This document shows, in pieces, positions 12,114 to 23,013 of a stretch of 64,000 nt of DNA (positions are counted from its first letter, which is position 1; each line of letters opens with the position of its first letter). The DNA comes from Amylostereum areolatum (taxonomy: Eukaryota; Basidiomycota; Agaricomycetes; Russulales; Stereaceae): positions 62,001-126,000 of the forward strand of contig SAXG01000002.1 in assembly GCA_012932865.1 (NCBI GenBank), read 5' to 3'. The notes beneath the pieces are model-generated. The model was not told the DNA's origin, did not search any database, and was given only the letters and a program-made list of their open reading frames with translations. Made by a program: the position numbers and the translations under genes.

Positions 12114-12909
12114 TCAGCTACGACGATGCTTTGGGGCACGTTGACGACCGCGTTCAAGCTCGTGAGGGAGCGCGGAGGAGCCGAACAGGGTCGGGGGTGG
12201 CGCGGGCGCGGCCTTGAGCTGGGAAGACCACGGATCTTTGGGGACGGAGGGGCTGCTGGCTGTGGTGTTCGCGGAGGAGGTGGAGTCGGAGAAGGAGCCG
12301 TCGCTGGGGGAATCGGGGGAGGCAGGCGTGCGAAAGGCGCCGGTGAGCAGGGTCGGGGGCGTCGGGCGCGGGGTCGGCGTCTGGGTCTTTCCAAACGGCG
12401 GGGAGGGCGTCTTGGGCTGCGGGTGCGCACGCGTTCGAGGATCGTTGGGGAGACGGTTTTGGTGGCCGGGACGAGGGCCGGGGGCGGGACGGCCGGCGAG
12501 GACGGGGAAGGAGTAGAGGAAGGGTTCGTGGGTGGAGGGTTGGGTCGGGGTGAGTTTTGACTTGAGTGCAGAATGGACGGATGTGTCGACGAGAGCGAGG
12601 CGATTTTTGGAGAGAGGAGGGTTCTGGGCGGGGGTGGGGGCGGGGGCGGGGCCGATGGAGAAGGAGTAGTAGTGAACGGGGGCGTCGTCGGCGGGGGGAG
12701 ACATGTCGAAGAGCATGTCGGGAGACGGGTCGCGGAGGCGGCGGGAAGGGGTGGGCGTGGGGCGTGAGGTCACTTTTGCGGGTGGGGACGGATATGGGCA
12801 AGGAAGAGGCGGAAGTGGTGGGCTTTTTCGGGTGCTTGGACCTTGCGAGGCTGGCGGCGGGGGTGAGAAGGTGGTGGCGGGTGGTCGGGGCGGTCATGAC
12901 GGCGTCCAT
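12114..12909 (-). CDS. Unrecognised Pro/Ser/Thr-rich protein with one unresolved frame change
   Basis: An ATG at 12909-12907 opens MDAVMTAPTTRHHLLTPA, followed by a basic Ser-rich segment (SLARSKHPKKPTTSASS). A second frame, open to TGA at 12114, carries DPSPDMLFDMSPPADD, ALVDTSVHSALKSKL and a long Pro/Thr tail, and reads like real low-complexity protein. The two pieces are in different frames. Either a short intron near 12640-12780 or a one-base homopolymer error joins them; I could not find a compelling GT-AG pair. The protein would be about 260 residues, probably disordered. No domain is recognised and no function is proposed. Downstream minus-strand sequence is probably a pyrimidine-rich 3' UTR. 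Confidence 0.4.
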
Positions 12910-14004
12910 TTTTGAGAGTGTGATCTGAAAAGGGAGGGTATCGGCCACGGCGCAAGGAGAGAAAGGGCGGATACGGACGGCAGGGTCGGAAGCGGCAGAG
13001 GAAGAGAAGACAGGGCGGGACGCGTTGGGAAAGAAGCTGAGGATAGAAATACCGTGGGTTTTGAGGGGGAAAGTGATGGGTGCGACGAGCACGCAGCGCC
13101 CGCGGGGTTACGGGCGTGGTGGCTGAGCGGGAACGGGTGGTGAAACCGGGGAAGAGGGTGGGGCTGGGGCTGAGGCTGGGGCTGAGGCTGGGGCCGAGGG
13201 TGCACTCTTGGACGGAGAGTGAGAGAGTGAGTGTGTGGGGGATCGCGAGGTAGAGATGGGCTGGGGACACGGACGACCGTCAGACGCAACCCAAAACGCA
13301 AAGCGGGAGGAGCATGCGCGCACAAAGCAACGAATCGACACCGAGCGCTTGCCGGACGCGCCAATTTTCGCCAGCGCGTATGACGCACGTGACCCGTGAT
13401 TCGACGGATAGTTGGGACCAAGGTTGTTCAAAGTGGATGGACTGGGGGACTTGCGCGCAGAGGAGGAGGATATCGAGCGAGAACGAGAACGAGGAGGCGA
13501 TGGAAGGACAGAAAAAAAGAGACAGGTGGAGGACAGCAATCCGGACCTTGGCCTTGGCCCCCTTTGGCCCCCGGATCCGTCCTGGCTTTCACTCGGTCAC
13601 GCCCTCTTCCCCTCCTCTGACGTCATTCCCCTTCACCCAGTGGGCCGACCCCCCGGGCTCTCCTCTTTCAAACCTCGCCCAGTTCCAAGTCATTCTTCGG
13701 TTCTCCTCTCCCTCGCTTCCCTCCTTCCCGTCCCCCCTCGTGTACAAAGAAAAAGGGGGCGTTTCCACGCGGGGCAAGGCGACGCCCTTTTTCTGGCCGC
13801 CATGGAGCAGCGTATCTCTTATGAACGCGTTCGATGAAAGCTCTCCGTCCAATCCGGCCGGTCCAAATTCCATGCGCATCCCCCTTTCTTACTTGACCGC
13901 CAACATGCGGTGATAGAACATGGCGAACGATCCCTTCACTCCCCCAGAAGGTACGACGAACGCCTGTGCATTGCCTCGGATCGAGCCCCCCTCATCCATT
14001 CCAT
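12910..14004. other. Intergenic region
   Basis: This separates the minus-strand hypothetical gene from the RPAP3-like gene, also on the minus strand. It holds a 96-codon minus ORF (13589-13879) and imperfect GGGGCTGAGGCT repeats near 13155-13195. Neither shows coding features. The region probably contains the RPAP3-like 3' UTR and the promoter of the 12.1-12.9 kb gene. Confidence 0.45.
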
Positions 14005-15568
14005 TCACCGCTGGCCATCGCCCGGGGATCCCACCCCCCACGCACGCAACATTTCCGCGTCAGCGTCCACCCTACGCAGCACATCCCCCACCAGTGCCTT
14101 CTCCTCCTGGCTCAAGAACATCACGTTCGTGCCAAATCGAGAGACCTTCGCCAGGTGCTCCAGATACGCCCGAGTCCACGCCCCCAACTCCGCCGCCTGG
14201 GCCCCGTACGCAGCGTCCGACAGCAGCTCCCCAAACGTGCGCACCATCGAAACCAGGAGCGTCGGTTCGAGCGAGGTTTGGCACAGTTTCGGGAGCAAAG
14301 GCGGCGGTAACGCCTACGGATATACGTGTGTCGGTGGTTGCGCTGGACCAAAAAAGGATCGAACGTCGACGTACCGCGAGCAGCTTCCAGCGGTCGATAG
14401 GAGCGTTCGCCGACTCCCATGCCCGCAAAAAGCTGAACAACGTCCACGGAAGCTTCCCAGAGCCGTCTTCTGACGCTGGGGGAGGAACGGCCGAGGTGGA
14501 TGGCCCGTCCGGAGGTGGCGTCGGGATCGCGGTGCGTGCATCTGCGGCGGGAGGCGGCGGCGGGGAAGGAGCAGAGGGAGAGGCCGAAGCAGCAGACCTG
14601 TCCCGGTCAAAGACGGTGTGCTGGCCCGACGCGCGAAAGATGCCGCCTCCGGCTTTCGATGCGCGCGCCTGCTTCGCGTCCTTGAACGTCGTTGGCTTCG
14701 GCGGGGGTGCGTTCTGTGCCGGGGGGGAACTCGGACCTTCGGGACTTCGCTGGTGCTTTGGGGATTGTCCGCGAAGAAACGGGGCTCAGAAGGTCGGACG
14801 GTGCCGGATGTGGTTTTGGATGTGGAAGACGGCGACGGATCGAATGATGCAGGAGGGGTGGGTGCAGCCGGCGGAGGTTCCACGGTTTTGATTGGGATGC
14901 GCCGTCGTTTTGGCGTCGCGGGGTTAGCGTTCAGAGGGGGCGAAGGGACATCGAGCGGCGCGGACTTCTATGAAAGCGTAAGTGGTAGGACCGCGAGCGA
15001 TCGGGACGGGTAAATACGCACGGACGTCGCCTTCGCCTTTCCCTTGTTGATCAGAGCGTTCACTCGCGCGAGCTCGGTCTTGACGGTTTCGTTGGAAGGC
15101 TCCAGTTGGAGGGCGTCGTGGAAGTCTAAGCGATGCTGTAAGCAACGGGATCGCATGGACGGATGCAGACACGACGCGCCCTTCTGCGCCTCGCCGTATT
15201 TTTGCAGGCCTGTGCGCGCTTGGCCCCGTCGAAAGATGGCCTTCACGTTGTGCTTGCTCAGGGAGAGCACGCGCGTGCAGTCGCGTTCCGCGTCCTCATT
15301 TCTGTCCACCGCGATGTCAGGACTCAGCGCAGGCCCCGCGTCGATACAGGGACACGCACTTTGAAAGTTTGAGATAGGCCGCGGCGCGGTTGAGCGGGAG
15401 GGTGTGATCGGAAGGATCGGCGACGATGGCGGCGGAGTAGTGGCCGACGGCGGCGGGAAAGTCGCCTGCTTTGAAGGCGGCGTTGCCCTGGGATGTGTGA
15501 GGGTCGTTCGGGGCGCACAACTCGAAGCTGACCTTTTCCTTCGCGAGGGCGGCGGGGGAGGGAGCCAT
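14005..15568 (-). CDS. RPAP3-like TPR cochaperone (R2TP-type, with C-terminal RPAP3 domain)
   Basis: Starts at ATG 15568 (MAPSPAALAKEKVSFEL) and ends at TGA 14005-14007. The N-terminus is a three-motif TPR array: SQGNAAFKAGDFPAAVGHYS, then AERDCTRVLSLSKHNVKAIF and FRRGQARTGLQKYGEA, then DFHDALQLEPSNETVK. A basic, Pro-rich linker follows. The C-terminus resembles the RPAP3 C-terminal domain (PWTLFSFLRAWESA, LEPTLLVSMVRTFGELL, FLSQEEKALV). RPAP3/Tah1-type proteins link Hsp90 to the R2TP complex for assembly of RNA polymerases, snoRNPs and PIKKs. In the linker the reading frame shifts near 14.73-14.79 kb. A 44-nt GT-AG intron there restores it, but a length error in the C7 run at about 14721-14727 is an alternative. 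The gene is divergent from the DUG2-like gene. Confidence 0.75.
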
Positions 15569-15900
15569 GCACGGAGGCGGACGACGGTGGCAGGCGGGTG
15601 GCGGCGAGCTGGAAACGAAACCCAAAGAGGCGCGCGATGCCGAACGCTCTCGCCCGTTCTCGCGTGAGTCGCGTCAGCCCGCGTCAGCGTCCAAGGAGAT
15701 ACATAGCGCCCTCGCCTCCCGAGTGCAACGGATGCTGCTCCGAATCCCTTCGCACCGCTCACGGCCCAAGATCGACCTGAGCCTCGTTTCCATCGCTGGC
15801 ATCGCCTCGGACCGCGTTCTGGCTATCGTCATAAACCCATGGATGATGGTGCGTTCGGCCCATCCCGTGCCATCTTCGTATCCCGCCCCGAGCTCACGCC
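15569..15900. promoter_or_regulatory. Divergent promoter interval, RPAP3-like / DUG2-like
   Basis: This 332-bp stretch separates the two divergent start codons and must hold both promoters. No clear TATA box or recognised operator was seen. The long plus ORF 15567-15989 crossing it is not supported. Confidence 0.5.
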
Positions 15901-18900
15901 ATGCTTTCGCCCACGGCCGCAGCTTCCCTCAGTCGCAGGATCCAGGCGACCCCGCCCGAGCTCGTGCACACCCTCCAGCAGGAGCATAATTCGATCTTGA
16001 GCGTCGCCACCGACGCGAGGTACATCTACAGCGGCAGCCAGAGCGCGGACATCGCGGTGCGCCCGCTCTCTCCTCGTTGCCCTCAGCTTCCGTTCTCAGA
16101 TTCGCATCAGGTGTGGGACAATGCGTCCTATGAATTGAGGACTACGCTGCGAGGTCATACCGGGAGCGTGCTCGCGCTCGAATATGCCCCGGACAAGAGG
16201 TGGCTCTTCAGCTCGTCCGGTGCGCCCTCCGTTGCCCAGGCGCGCCAATAACCCACTCACCAGCTTTGCAGGCGATAGCACGATACGGGTAGGGCCCTTC
16301 CCGTTTCGATCCCACCACTCTGTTTTGACGTCGCGCTAGGTCTGGTGCACCCGCACCCACGCGCCGCTCTTCGTGCTCAACCCCTACCTCGACACCGACG
16401 CCGGCGACCTCTTCTCCATCGCCTGGTCCCAGCTCCACCAAACCCTCTACTTCGGGTGCCAGAACACGTCCGTCCAGTGGTACTCCTTCCCCGACACGGA
16501 CATCGCGCTCCAGGCCGCCTCGGGCGCCTCGACGCCCACGCCCGGCGTGCGCAAGGCGCACAAGTTCTTCGACAGCTACCCGAGGTTCCAGCGAAAGCCC
16601 GCCGACGTCCAGGCGCACAATGGCGCCGAGGAGGCCTCCAGCGGCGTCGCATCGCCGAGGATGAGCCTGGACGTGCCCCCGAGCAACGTCGTCGACTCGG
16701 CGCATTACGGCTACGTCTACTGCATGGCCCTCGTGCCCTCCCCGCGCGACGGCTCCGACGACGCCCCTCCGCTCGAGAGAGACGGCGTTTTGCTCGTGAC
16801 CGGCAGTGGCGACGAGACCGTCAAGGTAGATCGTCTTATCACGGCATCCGTGTGCGAGCCGCCGGCTCACGTCGTTTGATCAGGTGTGGAAATGCACGGA
16901 CGCGGGCCCGGAGTACCAGCACACGTTCGACTGCTGCCACGGCGCCGTGCTCTCCATCGCCACTCGGGGCGACAACGTGTACAGCGGATGCCAGGATGGC
17001 TACGTCAAAGTATGGGACCTGCAGACTCGAACGCTCGTGCGCACGATCATCGTGCAGGAGGTGCGTGTCGATCGCCCCTGTTTTCGTCGTGCGCATCTGA
17101 CCTGGGAGTAGGGCGTGGACGTGTTGAGCTTGTCGGTGGTCCACTCCGACGTTTACACATTTTCTGCGAACGGGTGTGTCAAGGTATGCGCTCGTGGGAT
17201 CCCGAGTCCACGCTGGGAGTCTAACCTGGTGGATAGCGCTTCTCGGACACGTTCGACTGTACCGCCTCGTGGTGCGCACACGACGGGATCGTTCTTTCGT
17301 CGATTGTTTCCAAGAAAACGACGGTCGAAGGCGACGAGTATCGGCTTATCACAGGAGGCAACGACGCCGCGATCAAGGTAACCAGCTTCAAGCTTCACGG
17401 TCATACTCTTCTTTACACACACGCAGGTCTGGACCGTCGTACCACCCACGGCGGACTACCAAGACTCGAACGCGATCGAGGAGCACAAAGCACGGGATGG
17501 CGCGTATCTCATCCTCACCTTTCTTCGTCGCGCTGACTCCGTTCGTCCCAGACGTGTTCATGTACGCGCTCACCAAGTTCGTGTCCATCCCAAGCGTCAG
17601 CAGCCTCCCCGAGAACAGGGAAGACTGCCGCCAAGCCGCCGTATGGCTCTCGAAATGTCTGCAGCAGCTGGGAGCGACCTCCAAAACGGTCTGCACCCTC
17701 TGCCTCTCGGTCGGTCTCGACACTGACAGGCAAATTTGCTCAGCTGTCTACAGGCGACGTTCAAAACCCGATCGTGTTCGCGACGTTCCAGGGCGCGCAG
17801 AGCGATCGGCGCAAGCCGAGGATCCTGGTGTACGGGTACGCCACCTCAGCCTTCCTCCCTCGCCCTCGTTCGAGACGCTGACTGCGCGGCGCGCAGGCAC
17901 TACGATGTCATATCTGCGCCCCCGGAAGGATGGAATTCGGACCCGTTCCGTCTCACCGCTCGCAACGGATTCCTGCACGGACGCGGGGTGTCGGACGACA
18001 AGGGGCCGGTCCTGGCTATCGCTTGCGCGGCGGCGGACTTGTTGCAGCAGAGGAAGCTCGGCATCGACTTGCTGTTCTTGGTCGAGGGTGAGGAAGAGAC
18101 GGGCAGTGTTGGATTCCGGGAGACGGTGCAGAAATACAAGGTGGGCTGTCCTCGGTGGACGTTTGTATCGCAACCATTAACGTCGGTCGTTCAGGATCTT
18201 ATCGGACCCGTGGACGCCATCCTTGTCAGGCGAGTCTTTCGTCCTTTGGTTCCGCGTCGTTTCCTGCTACTGACACGCGCCCTTCAGCAATTCATCGTGG
18301 ATCGCACCAAACGTGCCGTCGATCACGTACGGTCTTCGCGGAGTCGTTCATTGCAATATTCAGATCAGTTCCGACGGAGAAGACGCACATTCCGGTGTGT
18401 ATGGTGGCGCTGTAGAGGAGCCCATGCAGGATATGTAAGTTTTGGCGGTTTCTACACGGAGAACCCGTAGGATCTAACCGGTCATCCCCTCTTACAGGAT
18501 TCAGCTGCTGGCGGCATTGAAGGATCACAATCGACAGGTCCTTATCCCTGGCTTCTGTACGTTGGTTCAGCCTCGTTGGAATCTTTGTTCATGCGTTGGG
18601 TATCTAGACGACCACGTTCGACCGCAAGACCAGAAGGAACGGGAGCTCTTTGAGCACATCGAGGAGATCACCCAGAGTTCCGCTTCGCATCTCAAGGCGC
18701 GCTGGTGCGAGCCGTCGCTGACGATACATAATGTCGAGGGTTCCGGTCCACGAAGTATGGCCTCGCTATCCTCGAACGCGCCGAACATTGACATATCGGG
18801 GCGGTAAACAGATTCTACGGTCATTCCGGCCACCGTCACGGCGCAGGTCTCCATCCGCATCGTTCCAGATCAGGACCTAGACGTCGTCGCGCATTCCTTA

Positions 18901-19442
18901 TGTCAACACATCCAACAATCGTTTGCGACCTTGGGTTCCCTGCATAAACTTTCGGTGAGTTGCGGCTGTCTGTGCACCAAAACGTGGGCGTGATGCTTTT
19001 GTTGCAGGTATCGGTGGAGCATACGGCGGATTGGTGGCTCGGGGATTTGGAGCATCCTTGGTTCAAAGCTTTGGAGTCGGCTGTGCGAGATGAATGGCAC
19101 GTTGAGCCTATGCGAGTGAGGGAGGGAGGGGTGAGTGCCTCCATTCGCGGTGCGCATTCGGCCGCTCGGCAGGCTCACGCTGTTTTGTCCAGACGATTCC
19201 GTGCGTGCCCTTCCTCGAGAAGGAGTTCGACTGCCCTGCGCTGCATCTGCCGATGGGCCAGAGCGCGGTGAGTCCCGTTCGCGTGCGGCGCCGTGCTGCC
19301 TGTGCTGACGGGGAACGAACAGGATCAAGCCCATTTACCGAACGAGCACCTGGCGCTGTCGCACCTTCACCACGGCAAATCCGTCGTAGAGCGCTTTTTG
19401 CTGGCTGTGGGGGAGAGCGGTGTGCAAGCTTCATCTGCGTAG
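15901..19442 (+). CDS. DUG2: Dug2-like glutathione degradosome subunit (WD40 + M20 metallopeptidase)
   Basis: Starts at ATG 15901 (MLSPTAAASLSRRIQATPP) and ends at TAG 19440-19442, with about a dozen short introns. The N-terminal half is a WD40 propeller: HNSILSVATDARYIYSGSQ, LRGHTGSVLALEYAPDKRWL, LFSIAWSQLHQTLYFGCQN, VLSIATRGDNVYSGCQDGY. The C-terminal half is an M20-family peptidase: GHYDV, GRGVSDDKGPVLA, FLVEGEEETGS, then AHLPNEHL near the end. This WD40-M20 fusion is characteristic of fungal Dug2, which with Dug3 starts glutathione breakdown in the cytosol, releasing the gamma-glutamyl residue. The position that is often Asp in active M20 enzymes reads VSNSSW, that is Asn. One intron (18230-18287) has a GC-AG border, and that splice creates the Asn codon context. 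Confidence 0.88.
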
Positions 19443-20864
19443 GGTTTCTCCGATGGTTGTCGATATAATAAGCTATCAATTAGAGCGACTTCTTACCTGC
19501 CAGTGAATAGGGCCCCCAAGTTCAAACGCAGCCCTCCCATCTTCAATTCTTCAGCCAGATCGTAGTCGTTCGTGCGCTGCGAAACGCTTACCATGGTCAT
19601 CCTCGCCTTGCTGTACGGTATTCCCGAGGGTAGGGACAGCTTCGCACCACGATTTCAAAATGGAGGCGAATCAAAGGCCGAAAGGACGGATTGTACTAGA
19701 TTGTACATTTTCCGGACCACTCGGAGCTCCTTGGGGTACTTAGTGTGAGGGATCGTCGGCCTCAAGTCGGCCTGCACCGGCCAGTGCTTGCTAGCATCTG
19801 GGGCGGTTCGCAAAAGCCATATGGAGATCCACCGTCCACGTCAAAGCTCAGCGCTCAGGCTTAAGTGTATCACTTACTCGAGGCAAGTCATTAGGTCAAG
19901 TAGGCCAGATCTCCTCTTCGCGTGTCGTACGCGAGATAAAGCGCCGCAACATGCTTCAGCAAGCTGTGCATACGGGATGAAAACCCCTCGTCCACGCCGT
20001 CGACGTCGACAACGCCCTTCGTTCAGTCGCACTGAACGCTGACCGTACTTACATACCGAAGCCGTCGAGCCCCCCGCACCAGTCGCTGCGCGTAAACGGC
20101 GGGGGGCTAAACGTTTCATTGTATCCTCGAGCTCGTCAGGGAGCTCCGAGTCGGCATCGGAGTCGGCAAGCTCGTGTTTCGTTCGAGTGCGGCGAATTTG
20201 TCGTCGGGAAGTATGACTTAGGCGATTGCTATTCGAAGGGGGGTATCCTCTCATGTTGGACTTTATACACGCGTTGTTGTCGCGTTGAGAAATGTGGAAG
20301 TGCCGCGCTGAACGAAGTGATCCTATTACTTGATCCTACATACTTGGAACGCGGTCCCGTGATGAACTTTATCTGCACTCGAGTACGCAAACGCGCATCA
20401 AAATACATAAAGAGGCTGGCTACGCACCCCGTCGAGGCCCGAGGGGCTACTCATGACTACGTTAGCCAAATGCTTCCAGGGCTGAAAGGACGCAGCCAGC
20501 TTGGAAAGCGCTTGGAACGGCCTGAAGGGCCACGTGATGGTAATCTGAACGCGAGCCTCGTCCCGTCACTGGTCAATCAATTCCTGGTCACTTCCTCAGA
20601 TCTGTCTGCGACTCCGAGTCGGCCTCACCCTACGGGCGTCGGGTCTACTCCGCTCGAGCATCTTCGTGATGTATAGCCACGAAGACGACCGGACATATGG
20701 CGACGGTTATCGCACGGAGTAGCGCGGAGTCTCTATACGTGACTTCCCCCTCGTCAGGCTCGTCGTGAGAAGATACGATTACTCGGCCAACTGTGCGTCA
20801 TGCTGGGTATATGAACTCCAGCTCTTTCCCTCCAGTACCCATCATCTTTCCCGCAGAGCCCACC
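19443..20864. other. Intergenic region with a possible gene remnant
   Basis: This lies between the DUG2-like stop and the epoxide hydrolase start. The left part holds protein-like minus-strand segments described separately. About 20260-20860 shows no convincing coding sequence and probably contains the epoxide hydrolase promoter. No TATA box at a convincing distance was found. Confidence 0.4.
19493..20254 (-). pseudogene. Possible degraded minus-strand gene, unidentified
   Basis: Several minus-strand segments read like real protein but do not join into one intact frame. One is LADSDADSELPDELEDTMKR near 20.1 kb. Another is AKRRSGLLDLMTCLE, ending at a good GTAAGT donor near 19.88 kb. After a CCCCAG acceptor near 19.80 kb follow HWPVQADLRPTIPHTKYPK and VVRKMYNLVQSVLSAFDSPP. 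That stretch meets an in-frame TGA after PPF and resumes as VSVSQRTNDYDLAEELKMGG, ending at TAA 19493-19495. Removing one T from the TTTT before the TGA gives another plausible ending instead. No family was recognised. It may be a decayed gene or transposon remnant. Confidence 0.25.
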
Positions 20865-22410
20865 ATGCCCGCTGAAACCCCCTTCAGAATCTCCATCTCC
20901 GACGACAAAATCGCCGCCCTCAAGCGCAAGCTTGCCCAGGCCGAGTTCCCTGACGAGCTCGAGAATGTTGGGTGGGACTACGGCGTCCCTCTCGCCGATC
21001 TGAAGCGCCTCGTCGCTCGCTGGAAGGATGGGTACAACTGGCGCGCCGCTGAGAAGGAGCTCAACGACACCCTCCCCCAGTTCACCCGCGACATCGATGT
21101 CGATGGCTTCGGCACCCTCAACGTTCACTTACAGTCCACAAGAAGAGCGACTGTCGTCGACGCGATTCCTTTGCTCTTTGTCCACGGATGTGACGTTGCC
21201 CTCGTTTTCTTGTCATCGTCGTACACCTGTTAACGGCTTCCTACTAGGGCCTGGGAGCTTCATCGAAGTGAAGAAGATCCTGCCCATCCTTACTGCCTCG
21301 TCTCCCGGCCACCCCAGCTTCAACGTCGTCGCCCTTAGCTTACCCGGGTACGGGTTCTCTGAGGCGCCGCGGAAGAAGGGATTCAACCCCATCCAGTTTG
21401 CGGAGGTACGTCCTGCGAAGGTCTTGTCACCAGACCTTGGCTTACTGTTGCCGTGTTCCAGACCGGTCACAAGCTCATGCAAGCGCTCGGCTACACTGAA
21501 TACGTTACTCAGGGAGGGGACTGGGGGCACATGGTTCGCATTCCTTTCTTTTGACGTCGAAGGCGACCGATTCTCAGTACCATACTCGTAGGTCACTCGC
21601 GCAGCTGCCGGCTTGTACGGGCCCAAGCACGTCAAAGCGTGGCACACCAACATGCCTGTGTACGTCGTACTGTTCTCTCCCACCTCTGTCCTAATCCCGT
21701 CACTTTAGCGCACGGGGACCGCCTACCTTCTCCTCGAACCCCCTCCTGTACATTTATCACATCTTGACCCCTTACACCGAGGAAGAGAAAGCGGGGCCTC
21801 GCAGCGCAGGCAGTGGTTCCAATCGTTGGGCTCCGGGTACTACCTGGAGCAGGCCACGCAGCCTCAGACGCTCGGTTACTCACTTGGCTGACTTCCCCCG
21901 TTGGTCTCCTTGCGTGGATCTATGAGAAACTCAGGAACTGGACAGACGGGCTATGAATGGAATGACGATGAAGGTGCGTGCTCACGACCTCAGGACAGCG
22001 GCTATGAATAACGGCTCGTTCTCAGTCCTGACGTGGATATCGATCTATTGGTTTTCACGCGCGGGCCCCGCTGCCTCCCTGCGTATTTACTACGAGAACC
22101 GCGTCGCTACACCGAAGCTTGCTGCGTTGAAACCGACGGTCCCACTTGGCTTGTCTTTCTTCCCCAAAGAGCTCACTCATCCTCCTAAATCGCAAGTCTG
22201 GTCACGTCTCATGCAATCACACGCCAGCTGACTCGCTTCTCTTACAGGTGGATACCGACCATCGGGGCAGTCGTTTTCCAGGGGAGACATCCGCGCGGAG
22301 GTCATTTCGCTGCGTACGAACAGCCTGAAGCATTGGCGGGCGACGTCAGGAAGATGTTCGGCAAAAATGGCCCCGCCTTCAGCGTTGTGCCTGGTAGGAC
22401 CGGATATTAG
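20865..22410 (+). CDS. Epoxide hydrolase (EHN + alpha/beta-hydrolase), reading frame damaged by small indels
   Basis: Starts at ATG 20865 (MPAETPFRISISDDK) and ends at TAG 22408-22410. The N-terminal EHN domain (RISISDDKIAALKRKLAQAE) is followed by the alpha/beta-hydrolase core. This has the oxyanion motif HGWPGSF (built by an intron at about 21191-21248), ALSLPGYGFSE, the nucleophile motif QGGDWG and the catalytic-His motif GGHFAAYEQPE near the end. The enzyme would open epoxides to diols. Single-base indels interrupt the frame: a G run near 21793-21796, CTTGG at 21883, ACTTCC at 21891, GGG at 21948, and an irregularity near 21130-21160. Correcting them restores the QWFQSLGSGYYLEQ to WTDGYEWNDDE region. 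One intron (22192-22247) is GC-AG. All catalytic motifs survive, so this is either very recent decay or assembly error. It faces the P450 gene tail to tail. Confidence 0.8.
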
Positions 22411-23013
22411 TTGCATTGTTGTTATGTTTCGACGTGTGTATCTGCGTGTAGTGCTGGTTTATGTCAACCTATAGGCAATCTATTAGACGTTGCCATGAAC
22501 TCAGATGCCTAGCTGGCCACGGAACAGAGTCATGCGTTGTGCACCATGTCGTTGTTGACTAGAGCAATGTCTAGTGTTCTTCTCAAGCCTTTCCCACTGC
22601 GAGCACGAATGTGACGTGATAGAACCTATCGATATCTCGACCGGTTTCAACCCATCAAGTAAGGTGGAGCACCTTCAAAATCGTTCGCTTCTTTGTGCAG
22701 TTCGGCCTTGCCATGGACGTCCCGAAGTCTTTGAATTTGTCGGTCAGAGCTTTCGTCGGGGCTTCGTGTGCCCCAAGATGTGGCCTCCACTGCCTTGTGT
22801 CCGTCGGCGGTTCTTCAAGTCAGCCGTTCTCCCGCTAAGTATGCAAAAATGCTTCTCTGGGGTTGCCTCTTTGAATCTGGATTCTGAGGGAACGGTTCCA
22901 AGTTCGTAGATAACAAACATTCACAGTCCTGAAAATCCCAGCCGCGATTGACACTAGTACTGAAGAGACGATACCGCGAGTAAGAGGATTGAGCGTTCTT
23001 GTACGTCCAGAAT
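22411..23013. other. Convergent intergenic region
   Basis: Tail-to-tail spacer between the epoxide hydrolase and the P450, holding both 3' UTRs. No gene or repeat was recognised. The ORFs present are shadows. Confidence 0.5.

Noticed and set aside
11210..12430. 406-codon minus-strand ORF
   Set aside because: Arg/Pro/Ser-rich by composition, overlaps a better frame at 12.1-12.8 kb, and continues through a pyrimidine-rich likely 3' UTR.
13589..13879. 96-codon minus-strand ORF downstream of the RPAP3-like stop
   Set aside because: No domain, no splice context, and it falls in the probable 3' UTR.
13920..14891. 323-codon plus-strand ORF
   Set aside because: Antisense to the RPAP3-like exons, which carry recognisable domains.
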